64,000 bases of DNA, from positions 1,240,001-1,304,000 of the forward strand of contig NZ_CP114285.2 in assembly GCF_027111255.2 (NCBI RefSeq). Reading direction: 5' to 3'. Both the position numbers and the translations under genes were made by a program. The stretch is from Flavobacterium flavigenum (GTDB lineage: Bacteria > Bacteroidota > Bacteroidia > Flavobacteriales > Flavobacteriaceae). Below are positions 18,916-28,620 of the stretch, piece after piece; within the stretch, counting starts at the first letter, position 1, and the number at the start of each line of letters is the position of its first letter. Below the pieces are notes generated by a model, which was not told the origin of the DNA, ran no database searches, and saw only the letters and a program-made list of their open reading frames with translations.

Positions 18916-21123
18916 TTACTTAATATGTTGTAAAATTTGCCGAACCTCAGCGATATCATTGACAAAATACCTTGCTGCTGTTTTTGTATTTCCAACCTTT
19001 ATCGTGTAAGCACTATCCAGCAATTCCTGAAACATGAATTCGTCAGTCCAGTCATCTCCAATGGCTAAAATAAAATCATAATTACCCTCAGTTACCAATC
19101 TTCCTGCTGCACGTCCTTTATTTACATTACTGCTCTTTACTTCGAGTACTTTATTCCCTTCGAGCACTGAAAGTGAATTATTAGCCAAAAGGCTTGTCAG
19201 GACATGCTTGAGTTCCATGGTTCTCAAATTCGCAAGATCTGCATCCGCTCTTCTGTAATGCCAGGCTAGAGAATAGTTTTTTTCTTCAATAAAAGTACCT
19301 GGAGTACTATCTGTAAAACTTTCAATAATAGGCCGGATATTTTCTTTCCATTCTGTTTTAATATGTTCCAGGCTTATCCATTCTTTTTCTTTTTTTCTAA
19401 GCCATACTCCATGATCCGTTATTAAAGTATAGTTTTTATGTCCAAACCAGCTTTCGAGTGTTTTACGGTCACGTCCACTGATTATGGCAATTTCTGTATT
19501 TTCATCTGCTGCAATATTGTCCAGAAGGGCATATAATTCATCATCTGGACTTGCCTCTCCGGGTATATTCTTAAATCCTACCAGTGTTCCGTCATAATCC
19601 AGTAAAAGCAGTCTTTTCCCGGAATTCTTATAATCCAGTGAAATATCGTGAAGTATTTCAGGATTCATTTTTTTGGTAATGGTGACAGGGGGTGAAGTTT
19701 TAGTCAATTCAAGAGCATTCAGAAATGAGTCGGCCCATTTTTCTACATTATAGCGTGACACTCTTTTCTGCAAGGTTTCCAGTCTCGATTTTTGTTCGGC
19801 TTCAGGCATTTCAAGAGCATATTTCAGCGTATCGGCAATCTGCTCAAAATTATTGGGGTTTACTAAAAGTGCCTCATACATTTCTTTAGCAGCACCGGCC
19901 ATTTCGCTTAAAACAAGTACGCCTTTTCCTTGTGTTTTTGTTGCTATATACTCTTTGGCTACAAGATTCATTCCGTCCCTTGTTGGCGTAATAAGTGCTA
20001 CATCAGCAGCAACATATAAATCAATGAGATCATCAAAGGGCATTGACCTGTAAAAATACCAGATCGGTGTCCAGTTTACCGTTGCAAGCTGTCCGTTTAT
20101 CCTGCCCACTAATTCGTCTGTTTCCCGCTTTAAACGCTGGTATTGCGGAACATTCTCCCTTGAGGGAACAGAAAGCATTACCAGACGTACTTTTCCCTTA
20201 TACTCAGGATATTTGTTCAGGAAATATTCAAATGATTTTATTCTGCTTGGAATTCCTTTTGTATAATCCATTCTGTCGATTGACAAAATAAGTTTACTTT
20301 CAGAAAAAGACATATTATGCAGTTCGAGACTATGCATCAGATCAGACTTATTGGCATCCGGACGAGCTGCATGTTCAAGAGCCGAATTAAAGTACTTGTC
20401 ATAATCAATTCCCATAGGAAAAGAATCTACTTTTACAATTCTGTCTTTGTAAAATATTTCATTAAATCGAATTTCAAGTCCGGCAATCCTGGATGTCGAA
20501 CTGATAAAATGCCGAACATAATCATAGGTATGAAAACCAATAAGATCGGCACCAAGCATACCGTATAACAATTCATCGCGCCACGGACAAGTCCTGAAAA
20601 GTTCAAATGACGGATACGGAATATGAAGAAAAAAACCAATGGTAAGGTTTGGCATTTTCTGCCTTAGTAGTTCAGGAACCAGTAACAGCTGATAATCATG
20701 AATCCATACAGTATCTCCTTCGTTTACATTTTGGAGGATAACATCGGCAAACTTCTGATTGACCTGCTTATAAGATTCCCAATGTGTAATTTCAAATTCT
20801 GTATATGCCTGAAAATAATGAAAAAGAGGCCACAACGCGGTATTGCTAAAGCCATAATAATAGTTCTCAATATCGTACACTGTCAGGGGAACACTGATGC
20901 ATTTTTCTTTTGCCAATGCAATTTCAACTTCATTTTTCCTTTCTGGTTCAATTTGTTCATCTGTAAGTCCAGACCAGCCTATCCAGATTCCGTTTCCTTC
21001 AGAGTGAACTGATTTCATTCCGGTCGCAAGTCCCCCTACACTTGATTTTACTACTAACTTTTCGTCATCAAATTTAAGGTCTACAGGAAGGCGATTGGAA
21101 ACTATAATTGTTTTATTCATCAA
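18916..21123 (-). CDS. otsAB: Bifunctional trehalose-6-phosphate synthase/phosphatase (OtsA-OtsB fusion)
   Basis: A cytosolic 735-aa enzyme that makes trehalose from UDP-glucose and glucose-6-phosphate via trehalose-6-phosphate. The N-terminal GT20 domain (about 1-465) shows IIVSNRLPV, WIHDYQLLLVPELLR, SIDRMDYTKGI and the DGMNLVAKEYIA block. The C-terminal HAD phosphatase domain (about 490-735) shows the nucleophile motif LLLDYDGTLVGF and the metal motif AIGDDWTDEFMF. The fusion is common in Bacteroidetes. It is transcribed divergently from the GH15 gene with 78 bp between, so both may share a control region. Confidence 0.95.
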   Translation of the reverse strand: MMNKTIIVSNRLPVDLKFDDEKLVVKSSVGGLATGMKSVHSEGNGIWIGWSGLTDEQIEPERKNEVEIALAKEKCISVPLTVYDIENYYYGFSNTALWPLFHYFQAYTEFEITHWESYKQVNQKFADVILQNVNEGDTVWIHDYQLLLVPELLRQKMPNLTIGFFLHIPYPSFELFRTCPWRDELLYGMLGADLIGFHTYDYVRHFISSTSRIAGLEIRFNEIFYKDRIVKVDSFPMGIDYDKYFNSALEHAARPDANKSDLMHSLELHNMSFSESKLILSIDRMDYTKGIPSRIKSFEYFLNKYPEYKGKVRLVMLSVPSRENVPQYQRLKRETDELVGRINGQLATVNWTPIWYFYRSMPFDDLIDLYVAADVALITPTRDGMNLVAKEYIATKTQGKGVLVLSEMAGAAKEMYEALLVNPNNFEQIADTLKYALEMPEAEQKSRLETLQKRVSRYNVEKWADSFLNALELTKTSPPVTITKKMNPEILHDISLDYKNSGKRLLLLDYDGTLVGFKNIPGEASPDDELYALLDNIAADENTEIAIISGRDRKTLESWFGHKNYTLITDHGVWLRKKEKEWISLEHIKTEWKENIRPIIESFTDSTPGTFIEEKNYSLAWHYRRADADLANLRTMELKHVLTSLLANNSLSVLEGNKVLEVKSSNVNKGRAAGRLVTEGNYDFILAIGDDWTDEFMFQELLDSAYTIKVGNTKTAARYFVNDIAEVRQILQHIK

Positions 21124-21201
21124 AAAATGGTTTGGATTAATAACATCGTTTTAGTAAATTTAAATAATTAATACCCTTTTACCTAACTAAAAGATGACTT
21201 T

Positions 21202-23001
21202 ATGAAGAATTTAAACTATGGTATAATTGGTAATTGTCGCAGTGCTGCATTGGTTTCGGATAAAGGAGCTATCGAATGGTGCTGCCTTCCAGAATTTGAT
21301 TCTGCATCAGTATTTGCAAAAATATTAGATCAGGAAATTGGCGGAAGTTTTGAAATACAGGTGACTGATGATTATACAATTACCCAAAAATATATACCGA
21401 ACACAAGTATAGTAGTAACAACCTTTTTTAATGGTACAGATGCTTTTGAAATTAACGATTTCATGCCGCGATACCGAAAAGAAAAAGGAGGATATATGGC
21501 GCCTCCGGAAATTATCCGGTATTTTAAAAAGCTATCAGGAAATCCTTCATTCAGGATAATTTATGATCCCCGTCTGGATTATGCATCAGGTGTGACAAGC
21601 AGCTATGTTAAAGAACACCATATTGTCAGCCTTACCGGTACAATAAAATTCGATTCACTTTTCCTGTACAGCAATTTAGATTTGGAAAGTATTGCCAACG
21701 GAAACGAAATCACACTTAAAGGTGACAGTTATCTGCTAATGGCTTATAATGAGAAAATTTTTATTCCAACGCTCACAAAAATAAATTTGGAGTTTGAACG
21801 AACCAAAACCTACTGGCTTAGCTGGAGCGATAAAACAACTGAATACAAAAAATACAATGAGCAGATTGCCCGTAGTGCCATTACGCTAAAATTACTCAGT
21901 TATGAAAAAACAGGCGCTGTTTTGGCTGCTGCCACAACTTCACTGCCGGAAACTATTGGCGAAGTGCGAAACTGGGATTACAGATTCTGCTGGATTAGGG
22001 ATGCTTCGATGGTAGTGAAAGTGATTTCTGAACTTGGTCATAAAAAACTGGCTAAAGATTACCTGCAGTTCATTATTGATTTAGTTCCTAATAAAGATGA
22101 GAAACTGCAAATCATGTATGGCATCAATAAAGAGAAAAAACTGACCGAAGAAACACTCGATCATCTCAGCGGATACATGGGCAGCAAGCCGGTAAGAATT
22201 GGTAACGCAGCGTATTCTCAGCGTCAGAATGATATTTATGGTATTTTGATGGATGTGATTTACCAGCAGCTCATCTCTTTTAGTAATGATACTGAAAACG
22301 GCGAAGAACTCTGGAACATAACCAAAGGAATCGTTTGGGTTGTAAATAAGCACTGGCAGGAGCCTGACAAAGGAATCTGGGAATTCAGAACCGAGGAAAG
22401 ACATTTTACATTCTCTAAAATATTATGCTGGACAGCCATAGACAGAGCCATCAAAGTTGCCAGAATATTAGGCAAAAAACACAAAGCAGAAAAATGGGAA
22501 CCTTTGGCTGCTGCCATAAAAAATGACATCATGGAAAATGCCTGGAATGAATCGGTACAGGCTTTTACACAATCCTATGGCTCTAATGACCTTGATACTT
22601 CAGTACTGTTAATGGAAAGTTACGGTTTTATTGAAGCTATGGACCCAAAATATGTGGCAACAGTTAAAGCAATTGAGCGTGATTTAAGCAATAACGGACT
22701 TTTATACCGTTATAAAAACAAGGACGATTTTGGTCTTCCGTCTTCTTCTTTTACGATTTGTACTTTTTGGTTCATTAACAGCTTGTACAAAATTGGAGAA
22801 GAAAAGAAAGCGGAAAAACTTTTCGAAAAATTACTATCTTACAGTAATCATTTAGGATTATTCAGTGAAGATATCGATTTTGAAACCAAACGACTTTTAG
22901 GGAATTTCCCTCAGGCATATTCGCATTTAGCCCTTATAGAAACAGCTATCAATCTTTCTAATATTACTCATGAAGAGGTAGTGCTTGATGCGATACGATA
23001 A
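21202..23001 (+). CDS. Glycoside hydrolase family 15 protein (glucoamylase/trehalase-like)
   Basis: A cytosolic (no signal peptide) 599-aa alpha-glycosidase of family GH15. The N-terminal beta-sandwich opens with NYGIIGNCRSAALVS and GAIEWCCLPEFDSASVF. The (alpha/alpha)6 barrel contains NWDYRFCWIRDASM near residue 256, the family hallmark of substrate contact. Some GH15 members of this shape are trehalases (the mycobacterial enzyme is an established case). The divergent otsAB neighbour makes trehalose hydrolysis, and so a synthesis/breakdown pair, the most economical guess; glucoamylase activity cannot be excluded. Confidence 0.9.
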   Translation: MKNLNYGIIGNCRSAALVSDKGAIEWCCLPEFDSASVFAKILDQEIGGSFEIQVTDDYTITQKYIPNTSIVVTTFFNGTDAFEINDFMPRYRKEKGGYMAPPEIIRYFKKLSGNPSFRIIYDPRLDYASGVTSSYVKEHHIVSLTGTIKFDSLFLYSNLDLESIANGNEITLKGDSYLLMAYNEKIFIPTLTKINLEFERTKTYWLSWSDKTTEYKKYNEQIARSAITLKLLSYEKTGAVLAAATTSLPETIGEVRNWDYRFCWIRDASMVVKVISELGHKKLAKDYLQFIIDLVPNKDEKLQIMYGINKEKKLTEETLDHLSGYMGSKPVRIGNAAYSQRQNDIYGILMDVIYQQLISFSNDTENGEELWNITKGIVWVVNKHWQEPDKGIWEFRTEERHFTFSKILCWTAIDRAIKVARILGKKHKAEKWEPLAAAIKNDIMENAWNESVQAFTQSYGSNDLDTSVLLMESYGFIEAMDPKYVATVKAIERDLSNNGLLYRYKNKDDFGLPSSSFTICTFWFINSLYKIGEEKKAEKLFEKLLSYSNHLGLFSEDIDFETKRLLGNFPQAYSHLALIETAINLSNITHEEVVLDAIR

Positions 23002-23020
23002 TTTTTTAAGCAATTACAAC

Positions 23021-23050
23021 AAAAGCGATTGTCTCAGGACAATCGCTTTT
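23021..23050. terminator. Bidirectional terminator between GH15 and DUF1810 genes
   Basis: A perfect stem aaaagcgattgtc / gacaatcgctttt with a 4-base loop lies between two convergent genes. It has a T-run at the 3' end on both strands and so can serve both. Confidence 0.8.
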
Positions 23051-23079
23051 GATTTATATAACTAGAAAGAAAGTGAAAT

Positions 23080-23532
23080 TTAAGATGCCATAGCAATTTC
23101 TAATGGTGCAGCTATTTTTGCTAACGTAAGCGGATCTGAATACCCTAAGAAAAAAATATCCAGTATTTCCTGAAATACAGGATCTGCATTTTCTGCCTGA
23201 GAAAAAAGTGTCATTGAAGAACGAAGCTTTCTCGCATCTAATTCTCCCAGAATAGCCTCAATCGATTTTGCTTTATACTCTAATAAAACTTTACAAATTT
23301 CAATTAAATGTTTCGCTAAGACAGGATGATTTAAAAAATCTTCTGCTTCTTTAAGATCTGCAAGTGCATAATACTTTGCTATCGTGCTTTTTCCCAAGCC
23401 TTTCAACTGAGGAAAAATAAACCACATCCAGTGCGTTTCTTTCTTCCCTTTTTTTAATTCGGAGTAAGCAGTAAGATAAAGTTTGTTCTGTGCATCTAAA
23501 AAGCGTGTTAAATCATTATTTGCGTAAGCCAT
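23080..23532 (-). CDS. DUF1810 family protein
   Basis: The protein has 150 residues from the ATG at 23532; an upstream ATG at 23589 would add 19 residues that do not fit the family. Relatives begin just before the Asp-Leu-x-Arg-Phe-x-x-Ala-Gln segment, as here (NNDLTRFLDAQ). The family signatures GKKETHWMWFIFPQLKGLG and AKYYALADLKEAEDFLNHPV are present. DUF1810 proteins are small, helical and common in bacteria; some carry calpastatin-like labels but function is not established. It is monocistronic and convergent with the GH15 gene. Confidence 0.85.
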   Translation of the reverse strand: MAYANNDLTRFLDAQNKLYLTAYSELKKGKKETHWMWFIFPQLKGLGKSTIAKYYALADLKEAEDFLNHPVLAKHLIEICKVLLEYKAKSIEAILGELDARKLRSSMTLFSQAENADPVFQEILDIFFLGYSDPLTLAKIAAPLEIAMAS

Positions 23533-23665
23533 TCTGAAATAATTTATAAGGTTAAACAATTTTTTAGGTTTGTTTATAAAGTCCTCCAAAACTACTCAGC
23601 TTCCCGGCTTACAGTTTTATATAATTATTAAAGTCACATTATATAATTTCAATTTATAAAAACCA

Positions 23666-23698
23666 AAACAGCTGCAAAAACAAGTAATGCAGCTGTTT
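23666..23698 (-). terminator. Rho-independent terminator after rocD
   Basis: A perfect 11-bp stem (aaacagctgca / tgcagctgttt) with an 11-base loop. On the minus strand it is followed by GGTTTTTATAA. Confidence 0.75.
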
Positions 23699-23724
23699 CG
23701 AAAAAATATACAATTAAAAGAATT

Positions 23725-24978
23725 TTAATTTTTGAAATAATTCAACGATTTTTCAATAATAGAAAGGCATTCCTTAATTTGATCTTCAGTAATAACCAAA
23801 GGCGGAGCCAGACGAATTTTGTTTCCGTGAGTTGGTTTTGCCAATAATCCGTTATCCCTGAATTTCAGGCAGATTTCCCAGGCCAGATCCGATTCTTCAT
23901 CAGTATTAATTACAATCGCATTTAGTAAACCTTTTCCGCGAACCAGTGTAATTAAATTATTACTTTTAGCAATTTCGTTTAAACCTTTTCGCAAAATAAT
24001 TCCCAGACGTTCAGCATTTTCAGCCAGTTTTTCTTCTTTTACCACTTCAAGGGCAGCAATTGCAACAGCAGCCGCAACAGGATTTCCGCCAAAAGTAGAT
24101 CCGTGCTGTCCCGGTTTGATTACGTTCATAATTTCGTTATTTGCTAAAACCGCAGAGACAGGATAAACCCCTCCTGAAATTGCTTTTCCTAAAATCAAAA
24201 TATCAGGCTGAACATTTTCGTGATGAACCGCTAAAAGTTTTCCGGTACGCGCAATTCCGGTCTGAACCTCATCTGCAATAAACAACACATTATGTTTTTC
24301 GCAAAGGGCTTTTGCTTTCGCTAAATAACCTTCAGACGGAACATAAACTCCCGCTTCTCCCTGAATAGGTTCTACCAGGAAGCCGGCAATATTTTTTGAT
24401 GATTCCAATGCTTTTTCTAAAGCCTGTAGATTATCATATTCAATTTTTACAAAACCTTCTGTAAAAGGGCCGAAACTCTTGCGGGCACTTTCATCATTCG
24501 AAAATGAAATGATGGTGGTAGTTCTTCCGTGAAAATTATTCTCGCAAACAATAATCTGTGCCAGGTTTTCATGGATTCCTTTTACTTCATAAGCCCATTT
24601 TCTGCACAATTTCAAAGCTGTTTCTACCGCTTCGGCACCTGTGTTCATTGGCAGGACTTTATCAAAACCAAAATAATTGGTTACGTACTCTTCGTAATTT
24701 CCTAATTTATCATTGTAAAATGCACGGGAAGTTAAAGTCAGTTTTTGCGCCTGCTCTACCATTGCCCCCACAATTTTGGGATGACAGTGTCCTTGGTTTA
24801 CGGCAGAATAAGCGGATAAAAAATCATAATATTTCTTTCCGTCCACATCCCAGACATACACACCTTCCCCCCTGTCTAAAACTACAGGAAGCGGATGATA
24901 ATTATGAGCTCCGTATTTGTTTTCTTTCTCTATTAAAACTTCTGATTTAGAGGAAAGAGTTTCTTGTGTATGTGCCAT
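23725..24978 (-). CDS. rocD: Ornithine--oxo-acid transaminase
   Basis: A PLP-dependent class III aminotransferase of 417 aa that converts ornithine plus 2-oxoglutarate into glutamate semialdehyde and glutamate, linking arginine and proline metabolism. Landmarks are [20 protein letters not shown], the PLP-phosphate loop [34 protein letters not shown] and the lysine site [14 protein letters not shown]. It lies divergent from an Lrp-type regulator across 150 bp that contain a consensus minus-strand promoter and GTCAA repeats, so local Lrp control is likely. Confidence 0.95.
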   Translation of the reverse strand: MAHTQETLSSKSEVLIEKENKYGAHNYHPLPVVLDRGEGVYVWDVDGKKYYDFLSAYSAVNQGHCHPKIVGAMVEQAQKLTLTSRAFYNDKLGNYEEYVTNYFGFDKVLPMNTGAEAVETALKLCRKWAYEVKGIHENLAQIIVCENNFHGRTTTIISFSNDESARKSFGPFTEGFVKIEYDNLQALEKALESSKNIAGFLVEPIQGEAGVYVPSEGYLAKAKALCEKHNVLFIADEVQTGIARTGKLLAVHHENVQPDILILGKAISGGVYPVSAVLANNEIMNVIKPGQHGSTFGGNPVAAAVAIAALEVVKEEKLAENAERLGIILRKGLNEIAKSNNLITLVRGKGLLNAIVINTDEESDLAWEICLKFRDNGLLAKPTHGNKIRLAPPLVITEDQIKECLSIIEKSLNYFKN

Positions 24979-25000
24979 GATTTTGTATTTATAACTTTTA

Positions 25001-25030
25001 CAAAAATAATTATATTATATTATTCAACAA
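25001..25030 (-). promoter_or_regulatory. Bacteroidetes-type promoter for rocD
   Basis: Read on the minus strand, TTG (25030-25028), a 19-bp spacer and TATTTTTG (25008-25001) match the TTG-N19-TAnnTTTG consensus exactly. The start codon of rocD lies 22 bp downstream of the -7 box. Confidence 0.65.
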
Positions 25031-25043
25031 CAAAAAACACTAC

Positions 25044-25108
25044 TTTTGACTTTATATATCAAATAAAAAGTCAATTTAATTAACTTTAAAAATTAAAAAA
25101 GTCAATTT
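25044..25108. promoter_or_regulatory. Repeated GTCAA boxes, candidate Lrp operators
   Basis: The 13-mer aaaaagtcaattt occurs at 25065-25077 and again at 25096-25108 (31 bp apart, about three helical turns), with an inverted copy ttgacttt at 25045-25052. All lie in the divergent spacer between rocD and the lrp-type gene, where an autoregulating Lrp protein would be expected to bind. Confidence 0.5.
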
Positions 25109-25128
25109 TAATTTTAAACAATATAAAA

Positions 25129-25581
25129 ATGGATTCATTAGACGAATTTGACATCAGAATTATAAAAGAGCTTGAAAAAGACGGCAGAATGGCTTTTTCT
25201 ACCATTGCAGCAAATCTGAAAATCTCAAATACAATGGTACATCAGCGTGTGAATCGTTTAACAGAACAAGGGATTATTTCAGGGATAAAACCTTTGGTTA
25301 ACGAAAAAAAAATTGGTTACGACTGGGCTTCCTTTACCGGAATAACACTCAATAAAGATTCGGATTCAGAAAGGATTATCGAAGCTTTAAAGACTATTCC
25401 GGAAATCACCGAATGCTATTATGTTACAGGATCTTTTACACTTTACATCAAAATCATAGCTAAAAACCACGAACATATGAGAAATGTACTTTACGAAAAA
25501 ATAGACCGGATTTCAGGCATTGCCAAAACCGATTCAATTGTAGAACTGGGATGTGCTTTTAAAAGAAATATTACACTTTAA
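25129..25581 (+). CDS. Lrp/AsnC-family transcriptional regulator
   Basis: A 150-aa regulator with an N-terminal winged helix-turn-helix (LDEFDIRIIKELEKDGR through NRLTEQGIISG, about residues 3-50) and a C-terminal RAM ligand-binding domain (GVTL-type strand ASFTGITLN, then ITECYYVTGSFTLYIKI). It lies divergent from rocD and probably controls it in response to an amino acid such as ornithine, arginine or proline; that is inferred from position. The start codon is directly after the repeated operator-like boxes. Confidence 0.92.
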   Translation: MDSLDEFDIRIIKELEKDGRMAFSTIAANLKISNTMVHQRVNRLTEQGIISGIKPLVNEKKIGYDWASFTGITLNKDSDSERIIEALKTIPEITECYYVTGSFTLYIKIIAKNHEHMRNVLYEKIDRISGIAKTDSIVELGCAFKRNITL

Positions 25582-25641
25582 AGTTATATATCTTTAAATT
25601 TAAAATTTTAGTTTTCAATAATTTAATCCCTATACACAAAC

Positions 25642-25671
25642 CTCAAAAGAAAAAAGCTTTGAGATTTTTTT
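25642..25671 (+). terminator. Terminator after lrp-type gene
   Basis: A short hairpin (ctcaaaag ... ctttgag) is followed by a run of seven T. It is modest in strength, and its end lies 44 bp before the next start codon. Confidence 0.5.
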
Positions 25672-25714
25672 GTACGATTATATTTCAGATATTTGTTTAA
25701 AATTGTACAAAATC

Positions 25715-26488
25715 ATGAAAAAATCAACATTCTTAATTTTAGTTATTTCCTTGTATTTCAACACTATTAACGCACAATTAAAAGCAGTAAAATACAGCGA
25801 TGGAAATCAGGTTTTAAACGGACTATCAGTTAAAGCTACAAAAAAAAGCAGTCAGAATCCAGGTATATTACTTTTGCCAGCATGGCTTGGAATTGACAAT
25901 GCTTCAAAAGAAATTGCCGAAAATTTATCCAAGCTGGGCTATACTGTTTTTATAGCTGATATTTATGGCGAAGGTAATTATCCTAAAAATACTGCTGAAG
26001 CAGGAAAACAAGCCGGTTTTTACAAAAATAATTATCAGGCGTACCAAAAACGTATTCAGCTGGCTTTAGATCAGTTAATCAAATCAGGTGCAAATGCGGA
26101 TAATATTGTGGCTATTGGCTATTGTTTTGGTGGAACAGGAGTTTTAGAAGCTGCCCGAGGTAAATTAAATGTAAAAGGTGTGGTATCATTTCATGGCGGT
26201 TTAGGTAAAGATGCTGCCAGACCTTCTGAAACTATCACTGCCAAAGTTTTAGCTTGTCATGGAGCAGACGATCCATTTGTTTCAAAAGAAGAAATAGCTG
26301 CTTTTCAACAAGAAATGCGAGACACTAAAGCAGACTGGCAAATGATCTATTATGCAAATTCTGTACATTCATTCACAAATCCAGAAGCCGGAAATGACAA
26401 TTCTAAAGGTGCTGCTTACAATCCGGTTGCTGCAAAACGATCTTTTGAACATTTACTGCTTTTCCTGAACGAGGTACTTAAAAAGTAA
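25715..26488 (+). CDS. Dienelactone hydrolase family protein (secreted)
   Basis: An alpha/beta hydrolase of 257 residues from the ATG at 25715, which opens a signal peptide (MKKSTFLILV...NTINAQ). An upstream start at 25670 would spoil it and fall in the terminator. The nucleophile elbow is AIGYCFGGTG with Cys as in true dienelactone hydrolases. The acid is in CHGADDPFV and the His in YANSVHSF. Export is unusual for the founding enzyme but common among Bacteroidetes members; the substrate is an unknown ester or lactone. Followed by DUF3667 after 33 bp. Confidence 0.88.
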   Translation: MKKSTFLILVISLYFNTINAQLKAVKYSDGNQVLNGLSVKATKKSSQNPGILLLPAWLGIDNASKEIAENLSKLGYTVFIADIYGEGNYPKNTAEAGKQAGFYKNNYQAYQKRIQLALDQLIKSGANADNIVAIGYCFGGTGVLEAARGKLNVKGVVSFHGGLGKDAARPSETITAKVLACHGADDPFVSKEEIAAFQQEMRDTKADWQMIYYANSVHSFTNPEAGNDNSKGAAYNPVAAKRSFEHLLLFLNEVLKK

Positions 26489-26521
26489 CCGACAAACCAA
26501 CCAAAACTAAACCAAAAACCG

Positions 26522-27493
26522 ATGTCACATAATAAAATCAGAGAAGATAAAACCTGTCTTAACTGTCGTCATGTTGTAGAACAAAAGTTTTGCCCCAATT
26601 GTGGACAAGAGAACTCAGAAAGCAGAAAAACATTTCATCATTTGTTTATCCACTTTTTTGAAGATCTGACACATTACGAAAATGCCTTTTGGAAAACGAT
26701 ACGAAATCTGCTTTTCAAACCGGCAACTTTAACCAAAGAGTATCTGTCGGGAAAAAGGCTTTCCTATTTGGCTCCGGTTCGTTTATATATTTTCATCAGT
26801 TTCATTACGTTTTTATTAATTGCTATGTTTCCTGTTAAAGTCAACGAAAACAGTAATAAAAGTGAAAAGGAAATAAATGACGAAATAGCTAAAGCTACAC
26901 AAGGATTAAACATTAAAAAAGAAAATAATAAATACTTCCATTTTTCAAACATAAAGAAAATTGATTCTATTCCGAAATATGGAAAAGAAGAAGAAAAACT
27001 GAATGCTACCAGCTACTGGTTTGCTGAAAAAGCAATTCACATCAGTGAGAAATATACCAAAAAAGAAATTTTTACAAAATTTACAGAATCTTTCTTTCAT
27101 AATCTTCCTAAAATTTTATTTATCGTTATGCCATTTTTTGCTTTTTTCTTATGGCTTTTTCACAATAAAAAAAAATGGTATTATTTTGATCATGGCATTT
27201 TTACACTTCACTATTTTTCTTTTTTATTATTAATTTTCCTTGTAATGTTTATTATGGACCGTGTTGTCGGTCTTTTTGGTGAAGATAGTCCCCTGAATAT
27301 TATTTCCACTATTACCAGCATTGTTGGAACAATCTGGATGTGTTATTATTTTTATCCGGCTCATCATCGTTTTTATGGTGAATCAAGAATAGTTTCTTTT
27401 GTTAAAAGTGTATTGTTATTCATTATAAACTCTCTTTTTATTCTATTTTTGCTAACCTTGTATATTCTGTATACATTTATCAACATACATTAA
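26522..27493 (+). CDS. DUF3667 domain membrane protein with zinc ribbon
   Basis: 323 aa. The N-terminus holds a zinc ribbon with four Cys (C12-x2-C15 and C24-x2-C27: CLNCRHVVEQKFCPNCGQ), followed by the family segment HHLFIHFFEDLTHYENAFWKT and LLFKPATLTKEYLSGKRL. Hydrophobic spans occur near residues 85-105 and 198-320, with a charged extracytoplasmic or cytosolic loop between. DUF3667 is a Bacteroidetes-rich family of unknown function. It lies between a hydrolase and an M28 peptidase on the same strand, with 9 bp to the latter. Confidence 0.88.
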   Translation: MSHNKIREDKTCLNCRHVVEQKFCPNCGQENSESRKTFHHLFIHFFEDLTHYENAFWKTIRNLLFKPATLTKEYLSGKRLSYLAPVRLYIFISFITFLLIAMFPVKVNENSNKSEKEINDEIAKATQGLNIKKENNKYFHFSNIKKIDSIPKYGKEEEKLNATSYWFAEKAIHISEKYTKKEIFTKFTESFFHNLPKILFIVMPFFAFFLWLFHNKKKWYYFDHGIFTLHYFSFLLLIFLVMFIMDRVVGLFGEDSPLNIISTITSIVGTIWMCYYFYPAHHRFYGESRIVSFVKSVLLFIINSLFILFLLTLYILYTFINIH

Positions 27494-27502
27494 AAACGAA
27501 TA

Positions 27503-28519
27503 ATGAAAAAAATTGCATTTCTGTTATTGATTGTTTCTGCATTTTCATGTAAAAACACTCAAAATATTACCTTTAAGGACAATTCCAATCCTTCTGAATA
27601 CACTGAAAAAATTTCCGAAACAAATTTAAAAACAATGCTTTACAGAATAGCTTCAGATGAAATGGAAGGCCGTGAAACCGGCTCGAAAGGACAAAAGAAG
27701 GCTGGACTTTACATGATAGAGCAATACAAAAAAAATGGAATTCCTTTTCCAAAAGGTGCTACAGATTACTATCAGCATATTCCTGCATCTTACTTAAATG
27801 CAAGACACAATGAAAACTTACCGGATTCAGAAAACATCTGGGCATACATTGAAGGTTCAGAAAAACCAGATGAAATTTTGGTAATCTCAGCTCACTACGA
27901 CCATGTGGGTATTCAAAACGGAGAAGTTTACAATGGCGCTGATGATGATGGTTCCGGGACAGTAGCATTATTAGAAATGGCTAAGGTTTTTGCAAAAGCT
28001 AAAAAAGAAGGACACGGACCTAAACGTTCCATTTTATTTCTTCATGTAACCGGAGAAGAACATGGATTGCATGGTTCTCGTTATTATTCTGAAAATCCAT
28101 TGTTTCCTTTAGCAAATACAGTTGCCGATATTAATATTGACATGATTGGCCGCCGTGATGTAGAACATGCTAAAACAAACAATTATGTCTATGTTATCGG
28201 AGCCGACAGATTATCATCTGATCTGCATAACGCTGTGGTGGCACAAAATGAAAAATATATTAAAATGGATCTTGATTTTAAATTCAATGATCCTAAAGAC
28301 CCAAACCGTTTTTATGAGCGTTCTGACCATTATAATTTTGCGAAACACGGTATTCCGGCCGTTTTCTTCTTCAATGGCGTTCACGAAGATTACCATGGCA
28401 AAGACGATATAGCAGAAAAAATCGAATATGATGCTTTAACAAAAAGAACAAAATTAGCTTTTGTTGTTGCGTGGGAACTGGCCAATAGAGAAAACAGACC
28501 TATAGTTGATAAAAAATAA
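27503..28519 (+). CDS. M28-family zinc metallopeptidase (lipoprotein)
   Basis: A 338-aa exopeptidase-like protein with a lipoprotein signal (Cys16 in VSAFSCK). The di-zinc M28 motifs are in order: VISAHYDHVG (first His and Asp), GADDDGSGTVALLEMA (bridging Asp), VTGEEHGLHGSRYY (catalytic Glu and ligand), IDMIGR, and a late HGIPAVFFFNGVHEDYHG (last His). Family members are aminopeptidases that trim peptides in the periplasm. It is the last gene of a short run with DUF3667. Confidence 0.92.
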   Translation: MKKIAFLLLIVSAFSCKNTQNITFKDNSNPSEYTEKISETNLKTMLYRIASDEMEGRETGSKGQKKAGLYMIEQYKKNGIPFPKGATDYYQHIPASYLNARHNENLPDSENIWAYIEGSEKPDEILVISAHYDHVGIQNGEVYNGADDDGSGTVALLEMAKVFAKAKKEGHGPKRSILFLHVTGEEHGLHGSRYYSENPLFPLANTVADINIDMIGRRDVEHAKTNNYVYVIGADRLSSDLHNAVVAQNEKYIKMDLDFKFNDPKDPNRFYERSDHYNFAKHGIPAVFFFNGVHEDYHGKDDIAEKIEYDALTKRTKLAFVVAWELANRENRPIVDKK

Positions 28520-28561
28520 GGTTATATTTAAGTTCCTAAGTTTTTCTCTTAGTGAATAAAC

Positions 28562-28594
28562 AAAAAAGCTGCCCTTTGAGACAGCTTTTTTTGT
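28562..28594. terminator. Terminator between M28 peptidase and PepSY-like gene
   Basis: An aaaaaagctg(cc) / (a)cagctttttt stem with a short loop lies between convergent genes. It has A and T runs on both sides and is usable in both directions. Confidence 0.75.
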
Positions 28595-28620
28595 TTTGTA
28601 TCAATTTTAAAAAATCGACA

